Source: Sulfuriferula multivorans (GTDB taxonomy: Bacteria; Pseudomonadota; Gammaproteobacteria; Burkholderiales; Thiobacillaceae). Taken from it: a stretch of DNA of 5,362 nt. Both the position numbers and the translations under genes were made by a program. Location: assembly GCA_010365175.1 (NCBI GenBank), contig JAAFGW010000214.1, forward strand, positions 1-5,362, written 5' to 3'. Positions 1 to 5,362 of this stretch are shown piece by piece (position 1 is the stretch's first letter; each line of letters opens with the position of its first letter). Below the pieces are notes generated by a model. The model did not search any database and had not been told where the DNA came from. It saw only the letters and a list, made by a program, of their open reading frames with translations.

Positions 1-3000
1 GCACCCGAGACATCGATGCGCGAGCCTGCCTCGGTCACGACATAAGCCCCCACCCCACCCAGGGTCACGCTGCCGCCATTGAGCACTTCACCCTGGGTCA
101 GGCCACGCGCGTCCTTGTAGGTACGTGCGGCGCCCGCCACATCCAGCACCGCATTCGACCCCAGCCAAACCGCTGCGGAAGCATCAAACTGGCTATCGCC
201 CGCGTTGGCAGTAATGCTGCCGCCCCTCGCCTGCACCTTGCCCAGCAACTCAACGCGCGTCTTGGCACTGAAGCCGATTTTCGCCTTGTCATCGGCCAGG
301 ATGCTGGCGTTCTCGCCCAAACGGATGGTTGCGCCGGTGGCCGCAGTAAAGTTCACATTCGCTGCCTGGCGAACCCGGTCATCCTGCTTGACCAGGCGCG
401 AAAACGCAGCCATATCGCTGCCAGTCGGCTGTAGCACAAAACCAGCGAGCAACTCACGGCTGATCACGCTCGGGCGCAGCGTGGTGCCATCGGCGATATC
501 GATGCCATTGGATCCAGTCAAACTGAAATTGGCAAAACCGCCGCGCTCGAAAAATTCCGCATCGAGGCTGAGTGCATCGCCCTGCGGCGCGCCGCCAATA
601 GCGATCTTCTGCGACTTGAGGGTATAGGTTCCGCCCTTGCCGGGCGCATAGCCGCGCACCTCGCCGCCCAGGTGCACTGCACCGCTGGCATCCAGCGTCA
701 CGTTACCGCCGTTACCGTTTTTGATCTTGCCGTCTGGTTTGATGCGCGCACGGCCATCGACATCGACCAGGGAGTGTTGCCCCAGCACCACATTGCCTTG
801 CGTCGTCGACAACGTGATCGAGCCGCCGTCGATGTGAACGGCATTCCTGGTTTGACCGGGTGCAGCAGGCAGGTCGTTCACCCAATTTCCCTTGGCCGAC
901 AGGCTCACCCCGTCATCCACCGTGACATCCAGCGACTGCGGATTGCCATGGAAGACATTACGGTTGGCATTGAGCGCAATCGTGCCCGCATCGGCCTGAA
1001 TGTCGGCCTTGACAGCCACCCCTTCGGCGGTGATCGCCACGCGTCCACCCGCTGGCGCACGCAAGGCATCGCGCACCTCAGCCGCGTAGTTGCTGAAGAC
1101 GTCCAGCTGCGCCACTTTGTCCTTACCCATCAACTCGGAATTCAGCACCAACGTGTCTTTCAGGTCCTGCGACAAGGCATCGCCAAACTTGAAATCGACC
1201 GGTAGCGTCACGCCAGTGCGCTCGAACACCACGCGCTGGTTCTGCTTGTAGTCCTTGCCGGATGTGCCCTCGACCAGGCGGCCGATGGCAAGGCTCGCCC
1301 CCGCGGGCGTGGTTCCCGCCTCGCGCTGCAATTCACCCACGGTGGTGCGCCCCTGGATGTTGGCCTGCATGACGACCGCCTTCATGCCAATCACGCTCAG
1401 CGATCCCGCATCCTTGCCCTCGACGTATCCGGGATCGTAGCGGTAGCTCTGTCCCAGATCGATCACTTCCTTCACATTCCAGCGTCCGTAATCCTTCACA
1501 AAGCGCGTGGCAATGCCGTCGTAGCGCGTTTCGGCATCGGCATCCGCAATGTCGACCAGTTTGCCGCCGGTTGTTAACAGCGTGGATTTCACGTTGGCGG
1601 CGGTGTAGCGCACGCTACCCCCAGACAAATCGAATTGCGTGCCGCTTTCCAGAATGGTCTCGCCCTCGGAAACCAGGCGAACATGGCCGCCGGCAGTCGA
1701 ACGCTCAGCCACGCCGCGCTCCAGTTTGGCCTGGTAGCTTTCCAGGCTGTCGCGGGCGATGAGCGTGGACTTGCCCGCATCGGAATTGACCAATGCCCGG
1801 TTGATATCGACGTAAACCTTTTCACCGCGCAGAGTACCTTGCTGGTTGACGGGTGAATCCTTCAGTTCGTCACCGCGCAACTCCACCTCGACCGAATTTC
1901 GCGCAGCCGAGACGGAAACGTTTTCCAGGCCCGCCACGCTGATGCGTGCGCCGCCGGCAATATGAATGCGCGCCGTGTCAGAGGCGACCCGACCGGCCCG
2001 TAGAACAAACGGATCATCGGGATGATCGACCGCCAGGAATTCAACCTCGGCCGCAGGCGCCTCGATCACCGCACCGCTGGCCATACGAATACCCCGACCC
2101 AGCACCTTGACCTGCGACATTTTCGGCAATCCCTTACCGGTTGTGCCGTCCAGCCCGGTGGTAGCATCGGTCACATCAGGCAATACTTCCGTCAAGCTGT
2201 TTTCACCCAGCATCACGCGACCCGCGCGCGACGAACCGACCTGAGTGGTGCTGATCAGACCCTGGGTCACGGATTGCGTATCTTTCGCCATCAGATACAC
2301 CGAGCCGTTGGCGATCACCGATGTTGTCGCCCGCGCGATCCCCCGCTGGTTCACCGCAAAACCCACCATGGTGACGTTGCCGCGCGGCGTGGTCAGCTCA
2401 CCCAGGTTGGTCACATGCCCCAGTTTGTCTTCCGCCGCGTTGGTCAGACTCACCGTCTGCCCATCGAGCACGCCATCCTTCACGTCTGAATTGGCGGTAT
2501 TGAAATCGGCCAACCCGGCCGGGCTATCCACTTCCACCAACAGGCCACGCACGTTGTCATCCTCGCCCGCCGCCGAACGCAGGTACACCTTAGTACCCGC
2601 CGCCACGATCACCTGGCCATCGGGCGCGGTCACCCTGCCCTTGTTCACCACCGTTGGCGCGATCAACATCACCCGTCCCTGGCTGCCCGCTGTAATCTGT
2701 GCGCCTTCGAGCACCTTGATGAAGCCGTGTCCCACGCCACCCTCGAAGTCTTTTTCGAACTGCGGATTGAGCGTGTCACCCAGAAATGAATTCAGAAAAT
2801 AGATGTCCTTGATATCCAGCGTGCTCGCCGTAAAACTGTTCAGGTTCACCTGCGACCCGCCCATAAAAGCGAAGCCGTTGGTACTGACCATTGTCAGGTT
2901 GGCATGCTGACCTGCTGCCTGCGAAATGCTGCCCGCGATGACGCTGGGATTCTGGTCATGAATACGGGCGAGAACAGCAAAGTTGGCACCTTGCACCAGG

Positions 3001-3353
3001 TTCTGGGTGGCCAGGCTGCCCACCTGACGGAACTGCACGTCATGCCCGGCGCTGACATTGAAGCTCTGGAAATTGACGATGGCCTTATTACCCACCTGAT
3101 TGACATAGGCCTGCGTGCCACTCGCCTGATAATTCGCCGTGGAGCCCTGTCCGGTAAAGTTCACACTCGCCACCGGCAACTCGGCCTGCGCCACGCCTGT
3201 CGCGACTACCCCTGCCAGCAACACTCCGGCCAGCGCCGACCCGCTCACGGCCTTGGCCTGGCCGGATTTACCGCTACGGCGCGCAGTTTCCGCCACCGGC
3301 ACCATCATGCCTGAAGTCGTGTTGAAAATCAGCCGATAGCAGTTGCGATTCAT
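1..3353 (-). CDS. Filamentous hemagglutinin-type TPS exoprotein (TpsA), 3' end outside window
   Basis: I translated this frame by hand from the ATG at 3353 to the window edge: 1117 codons with no stop or frameshift, so only the 3' end is missing. Residues 1-25 are an ESPR (MNRNCYRLIFN, then VPVAE), followed by a basic stretch and a hydrophobic core (about 39-55), with likely Sec cleavage after AQA at 57. Residues about 58-300 are the TPS (hemagglutination activity) domain needed for recognition by TpsB; it contains NFQSFNV, GGSQVNLNSFTAST and GRVTAPDGQVIVAAG, as in FHA-like proteins. The usual NPNG motif reads STNG here (157-160). The rest is beta-helix-like sequence with recurring GGxVTL and AGSRIDVSG patterns, interrupted by a charged module at about 606-755. 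Cys5 is the only cysteine. An RGD lies at 493-495. Family knowledge: secreted through its TpsB partner to the cell surface, commonly an adhesin. The style resembles the very large DUF3739/PdtA-like group (inference). The start is supported by AGGAG six bases upstream. Confidence 0.95.
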   Translation of the reverse strand, partial: MNRNCYRLIFNTTSGMMVPVAETARRSGKSGQAKAVSGSALAGVLLAGVVATGVAQAELPVASVNFTGQGSTANYQASGTQAYVNQVGNKAIVNFQSFNVSAGHDVQFRQVGSLATQNLVQGANFAVLARIHDQNPSVIAGSISQAAGQHANLTMVSTNGFAFMGGSQVNLNSFTASTLDIKDIYFLNSFLGDTLNPQFEKDFEGGVGHGFIKVLEGAQITAGSQGRVMLIAPTVVNKGRVTAPDGQVIVAAGTKVYLRSAAGEDDNVRGLLVEVDSPAGLADFNTANSDVKDGVLDGQTVSLTNAAEDKLGHVTNLGELTTPRGNVTMVGFAVNQRGIARATTSVIANGSVYLMAKDTQSVTQGLISTTQVGSSRAGRVMLGENSLTEVLPDVTDATTGLDGTTGKGLPKMSQVKVLGRGIRMASGAVIEAPAAEVEFLAVDHPDDPFVLRAGRVASDTARIHIAGGARISVAGLENVSVSAARNSVEVELRGDELKDSPVNQQGTLRGEKVYVDINRALVNSDAGKSTLIARDSLESYQAKLERGVAERSTAGGHVRLVSEGETILESGTQFDLSGGSVRYTAANVKSTLLTTGGKLVDIADADAETRYDGIATRFVKDYGRWNVKEVIDLGQSYRYDPGYVEGKDAGSLSVIGMKAVVMQANIQGRTTVGELQREAGTTPAGASLAIGRLVEGTSGKDYKQNQRVVFERTGVTLPVDFKFGDALSQDLKDTLVLNSELMGKDKVAQLDVFSNYAAEVRDALRAPAGGRVAITAEGVAVKADIQADAGTIALNANRNVFHGNPQSLDVTVDDGVSLSAKGNWVNDLPAAPGQTRNAVHIDGGSITLSTTQGNVVLGQHSLVDVDGRARIKPDGKIKNGNGGNVTLDASGAVHLGGEVRGYAPGKGGTYTLKSQKIAIGGAPQGDALSLDAEFFERGGFANFSLTGSNGIDIADGTTLRPSVISRELLAGFVLQPTGSDMAAFSRLVKQDDRVRQAANVNFTAATGATIRLGENASILADDKAKIGFSAKTRVELLGKVQARGGSITANAGDSQFDASAAVWLGSNAVLDVAGAARTYKDARGLTQGEVLNGGSVTLGGVGAYVVTEAGSRIDVSG

Positions 3354-3359
3354 GGTGTT

Positions 3360-3364
3360 CTCCT
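3360..3364 (-). promoter_or_regulatory. Ribosome binding site of tpsA
   Basis: AGGAG (within AGGAGAA) on the minus strand, six bases before the ATG at 3353. Its strength and spacing, together with the ESPR beginning exactly at that ATG, fix the tpsA start. Confidence 0.85.
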
Positions 3365-3447
3365 GATGACGAGCGGCATGTTCAAGAGCCTGCCCAACGT
3401 TTGTCTTGTTCGCTTACGTTAATGTTCGAGTGTGAAGCTCGCGTTAC

Positions 3448-3459
3448 GCACAGCTGTGC
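3448..3459. repeat. 12-bp perfect palindrome in the tpsB-tpsA gap
   Basis: GCACAGCTGTGC is its own reverse complement. It begins about 20 bases after the tpsB stop and ends about 95 bases before the tpsA ATG. It has no loop and no T tract, so it is a poor terminator; it could be a dimeric regulator site or chance. The rest of the 126-bp gap shows only the tpsA ribosome binding site; I see no convincing promoter or terminator in it. Confidence 0.4.
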
Positions 3460-3479
3460 CGTTCGGCTGGCGTCACCAC

Positions 3480-5129
3480 TCACCACTCATACCCCAACCG
3501 GAAATGCGCACGGCTGTCGCCCGACTCGGTGTTGCCCATGCTTTGCAGCGCCACGGCCCAGTCCAACCCGGCGGACATGCCGTGTCCGCCGCTGAAGCGC
3601 ACCCCCAGTCCGGTGCCCGCCAGGGTGAAGCGGTCGTCCTGACCGGGCAGCGGTTGACGCACGTGCACGCTGCCGCCATCGATAAAAACCAGCAGATGCA
3701 CGTCGTCGAGCACACCGGACAGATGCTTGGCAAAGTTCGGGGTGCGCGCTTCCAGGCTCAGGCTCACGCCGTTTTCGCCAAGCGCGGCGGATTCCAGATA
3801 GCCGCGCACGGTATCGACGCCGCCGATGGCGAACTGCTCGTTGGAAATCAGCGGTTGCGCGGTGATCTGCCAGCCGCCGCGCGCGGTCACGCCCCAGCCA
3901 GTGGGCCAGCTTTCTTCGTGCGAAAAGCTGCCACGCAGGTAAGCGTAATTGGCGCGCCCCTTGAAGCGCTTATCGGCGAATTCCTGCTCGTCGGCAACCA
4001 GTCCGCGTAAATGGAAATTGAACGCCGCGCCGAATTTGGTAGTGCGGCGCTGCCCCAACTCACTCTGGCCCAGCCAGGTGCCGTCCCAACCAAGGATGAA
4101 GGGCATATAGGTGATCGGCGTATTGAAGCCGCCGCTGCCGATCAGGTTCACCGACTGGTCGAAATCCTTGTAGTCCACCCCCAGCGTCGCGGTATGGAAA
4201 AACCCCTCGCTGCGGGAGCGCAGGGGCATGATGTAGCGCGCACCCAGAATCACACCGTTGCCGACCACGTTAAGCGTGCCCACCGCCGCCACGTCGGACT
4301 CGGATTTCACGCCATACAGCGCGAGATAATCCCCCGACGCCAGCGGCCAGGTGTAGTTGGCCGCGAACACCCTGCTTTCGTCGATGTTCTCCGGCGCGGT
4401 CTGCACCGTAATGCCCAGGCCATGCTGCTTCTGCCACAGGTTGTCCCAGCGCAGGCTGGCGGTCAAACGGGTGCGCGTGGTGTCTTGGCTATAGCGGTCG
4501 TTGAGTTCGACGTTGCCGTGCAGCGGCAACTGGTCCTGCACTTTCAAATCGATTTCCACCGTGCCCGGCGTCTTGCCGGGGCGCAGCACCGGCGTGACCT
4601 TGCGATCGGACGAGCGATTCAACGCTGCCAGCTCTTTTTGCATCTGGTTGAAATTAGGCACCTTGCCCTCGGCCAGCTCCGGCGCGGCCGCCCGGATCTC
4701 ACCCAGGCTGAAATAACGCGACTCGACCACCCGCAACCGGGCCACCGGCGCCTCGATCACTGCGAGTTTCACCACCCCGCCATCCACTTTCTGTTGCGGA
4801 ATGCTCACCAGCACAGTGAGATAGCCCGCGCCGTGGTAGGCCTTTTCCAGTGACTCGCGCGCATTTTCCACGTCGGCGAGGGATTTTTTTTCGCCTAAAT
4901 AGGCATATACCGCCTGCTCGACCACGATGGCCGGCAACAGCGTCGTGCCCTCCACCCGGTATTCGAATACGTCAAACGTGGCTTCCTGCGCTGGCGCTGC
5001 AGGCGCCGGATGGGCTGGCGCTGCAACAGGCGCAGGGCTTTCCGGCGCCATCTCGGCTGCCGCGCCCGGCGACGCCACACCCCACCAACCAAACAACAAG
5101 CACACAAGCGGACGAGACAAATCCATCAT
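3480..5129 (-). CDS. TPS outer-membrane transporter (TpsB), FhaC/ShlB/HecB family
   Basis: Exports the adjacent TpsA across the outer membrane. With the ATG at 5129 the protein has 549 residues, normal for the family. Order: signal peptide (about 1-25, hydrophobic VCLLFGWWGVA, cleavage near GAAA/E), a Pro/Ala-rich linker (28-50), POTRA 1 (about 51-127, FEYRVEGTTLLP onward), POTRA 2 (about 128-198), then a beta-barrel (about 199-549). Barrel hallmarks are visible: VRGY at 441-444 (conserved loop L6 motif), FIDGG at 482-486 (its partner strand motif), and an aromatic C-terminus, LGYEW, typical of Omp85-superfamily barrels. The frame stays open upstream to a GTG at 5159 with an ATG at 5144. I prefer 5129 because AGGA sits five bases upstream and the signal peptide is then normal; the next codon (5126) is also ATG and cannot be excluded. 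It lies 126 bp upstream of tpsA on the same strand, probably in one operon. No truncation or missing key motif is seen. Confidence 0.96.
   Translation of the reverse strand: MMDLSRPLVCLLFGWWGVASPGAAAEMAPESPAPVAAPAHPAPAAPAQEATFDVFEYRVEGTTLLPAIVVEQAVYAYLGEKKSLADVENARESLEKAYHGAGYLTVLVSIPQQKVDGGVVKLAVIEAPVARLRVVESRYFSLGEIRAAAPELAEGKVPNFNQMQKELAALNRSSDRKVTPVLRPGKTPGTVEIDLKVQDQLPLHGNVELNDRYSQDTTRTRLTASLRWDNLWQKQHGLGITVQTAPENIDESRVFAANYTWPLASGDYLALYGVKSESDVAAVGTLNVVGNGVILGARYIMPLRSRSEGFFHTATLGVDYKDFDQSVNLIGSGGFNTPITYMPFILGWDGTWLGQSELGQRRTTKFGAAFNFHLRGLVADEQEFADKRFKGRANYAYLRGSFSHEESWPTGWGVTARGGWQITAQPLISNEQFAIGGVDTVRGYLESAALGENGVSLSLEARTPNFAKHLSGVLDDVHLLVFIDGGSVHVRQPLPGQDDRFTLAGTGLGVRFSGGHGMSAGLDWAVALQSMGNTESGDSRAHFRLGYEW
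4990..5025. repeat. Two 12-bp direct repeats coding the TpsB Pro/Ala linker
   Basis: GCTGGCGCTGCA occurs at 4990-5001 and 5014-5025, exactly 24 bases (eight codons) apart, inside the stretch coding the Pro/Ala-rich linker of TpsB. The in-frame spacing suggests that the linker grew by small duplications; it could also reflect repeated use of the same Pro and Ala codons. Confidence 0.5.
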
Positions 5130-5134
5130 AACAA

Positions 5135-5138
5135 TCCT
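5135..5138 (-). promoter_or_regulatory. Ribosome binding site of tpsB (decides the start)
   Basis: AGGA on the minus strand, followed by TTGTT and then ATG at 5129 (five-base spacing; eight to the second ATG at 5126). The upstream candidates GTG 5159 and ATG 5144 have no comparable purine-rich site, so this favours the shorter protein with a normal signal peptide. Confidence 0.6.
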
Positions 5139-5178
5139 GGCCATCCAGAAACACACCACGCTGCACCGGCTGCTTCAC

Positions 5179-5221
5179 CGCCAGGGAAACGCTGGCCTTA
5201 AACGCCAGCGTTTCCCTGGCG
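5179..5221. repeat. Perfect 18-bp inverted repeat with nested palindromes in the tpsB leader
   Basis: CGCCAGGGAAACGCTGGC (5179-5196) is the exact reverse complement of 5204-5221, with a seven-base spacer CTTAAAC. Each arm also carries GCCAG and CTGGC at its own ends, giving the regular series GCCAG-N7-CTGGC-N7-GCCAG-N7-CTGGC. It can therefore form one long hairpin or two short ones, or present two copies of an operator-like site whose centres are 24 bp apart. Neither side is followed by a T run, so it does not look like a simple terminator. It lies 50 bases upstream of the tpsB ATG. Function unknown; operator, mRNA leader structure or a dispersed repeat are the options. Confidence 0.9.
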
Positions 5222-5237
5222 ATAAAAACCGCCTTGC

Positions 5238-5270
5238 ATAAAACGAAAAGCCCCCCGCTGGCGCGGGGGG
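5238..5270 (-). terminator. Intrinsic terminator upstream of tpsB
   Basis: Read on the minus strand, an 8-bp all-GC stem (CCCCCCGC / GCGGGGGG, at 5263-5270 and 5251-5258) with a four-base loop is followed immediately by CTTTTCGTTTTAT. A strong GC stem with a T-rich tail is the standard form of a Rho-independent terminator. It should stop transcription arriving from the gene to the right, so tpsB probably has its own promoter between here and 5129. The plus-strand side lacks a T tract (TGGGAATG follows), so it acts in one direction. Confidence 0.8.
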
Positions 5271-5278
5271 TGGGAATG

Positions 5279-5304
5279 CGCGCCGGTCGACCTGCCCCGG
5301 CGCG
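5279..5304. repeat. 8-bp GC inverted repeat before the terminator
   Basis: CGCGCCGG (5279-5286) pairs exactly with CCGGCGCG (5297-5304) around a ten-base loop. It lies between the possible upstream stop codon (5322) and the terminator hairpin, so it would be part of the 3' untranslated end of the upstream transcript. There is no T tract next to it. It may stabilise that transcript end or may be a by-product of the high GC content. Confidence 0.45.
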
Positions 5305-5321
5305 AGGTCAAACCCGTTGAT

Positions 5322-5362
5322 TTAGAACGTCTGCACGCCCATCGAACAGCTGTTGCCACCGC
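5322..5362 (-). CDS. Possible C-terminal end of an unidentified upstream gene
   Basis: One minus-strand frame enters from the right edge and reads GGNSCSMGVQTF before a TAA at 5324-5322. The stop lies about 50 bases before an intrinsic terminator that reads in the same direction, which is what the end of a gene would look like. The terminal Phe would suit an outer-membrane protein, but 12 residues are too few to assign a family. A second frame (RWQQLFDGRADVLNQRV, stop TGA at 5310-5308) is an equally open alternative, so the existence of a gene is more likely than this particular frame. Confidence 0.3.
   Translation of the reverse strand, partial: GGNSCSMGVQTF

Noticed and set aside
2022..2802. 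Overlapping plus-strand open frames of 155 and 185 codons opposite tpsA
   Set aside because: They overlap each other and the continuous tpsA frame, which has ESPR, TPS domain and beta-helix features. The long stop-free stretches follow from high GC and the codon bias of the real gene.
1..3353. CRISPR array, insertion sequence or other mobile element within the repetitive coding region
   Set aside because: The repetitive feel is at the protein level (beta-helix repeats) with diverged DNA; I saw no regularly spaced identical repeats, terminal inverted repeats or transposase motifs.
3354..3479. Promoter for tpsA in the intergenic gap (TTCACA near 3435 on minus)
   Set aside because: The -35-like hexamer has no matching -10 at suitable spacing, so I could not support a separate promoter.
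3432..4010. 192-codon plus-strand open frame across the tpsB 3' end and the gap
   Set aside because: Antisense to the conserved TpsB C-terminus (VRGY, FIDGG, LGYEW), low-complexity His/Ala/Arg product, no clear ribosome binding site.
4011..4853. 280-codon plus-strand open frame opposite tpsB
   Set aside because: It is antisense to the well-supported TpsB barrel and POTRA region. Its product is rich in His, Arg and Gln, typical of the complement of a GC-rich gene, with no recognisable domain.
5129..5159. Upstream GTG (5159) or ATG (5144) as the tpsB start
   Set aside because: No Shine-Dalgarno-like site precedes them and they would add MVCFWMARIV before an otherwise normal signal peptide. 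AGGA correctly spaced from the ATG at 5129 is a better choice.
5179..5221. Long inverted repeat as a Rho-independent terminator
   Set aside because: Neither strand has a T run after the stem (GTGAAGC on minus, ATAAAAACC on plus), and a separate, canonical terminator lies just upstream.

Overview
The window holds most of a two-partner secretion (TPS, type Vb) locus, all read from the minus strand. In transcription order it contains: a possible last few codons of an unidentified upstream gene (right edge), an intrinsic terminator, a leader with a striking nested inverted repeat, the outer-membrane transporter gene (TpsB, FhaC/ShlB/HecB type), a 126-bp gap, and the first 1117 codons of a very large secreted filamentous-hemagglutinin-type exoprotein (TpsA). 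The TpsA frame is open to the left edge without a stop, so its 3' end lies outside the window. I found no supportable plus-strand gene, tRNA, rRNA, CRISPR array or insertion sequence.

The DNA is GC-rich. TpsA begins with an extended signal peptide region (ESPR), which is known from large type V secreted proteins of beta- and gammaproteobacteria. That points to a GC-rich Gram-negative proteobacterium; I cannot name the genus.

Layout from right to left: 5322-5362 possible C-terminus of another minus-strand gene; 5279-5304 small hairpin; 5238-5270 GC hairpin plus T-rich tail (terminator for upstream transcription); 5179-5221 perfect 18-bp inverted repeat in the tpsB leader; 3480-5129 tpsB; 3354-3479 gap with a 12-bp palindrome and the tpsA ribosome binding site; 1-3353 tpsA, incomplete.

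From family knowledge, both proteins cross the inner membrane by Sec. The TpsB POTRA domains in the periplasm recognise the N-terminal TPS domain of TpsA, and TpsA then passes through the TpsB barrel and folds at the cell surface as a long beta-helix. The shared strand and order suggest one operon. The TpsA sequence style (a long repetitive beta-helix, a charged interruption around residues 606-755, then further helix) resembles the very large DUF3739-type/PdtA-like hemagglutinin family. That assignment is from memory and needs the missing C-terminus. Adhesion or biofilm roles are typical of the family but are not shown by this sequence.
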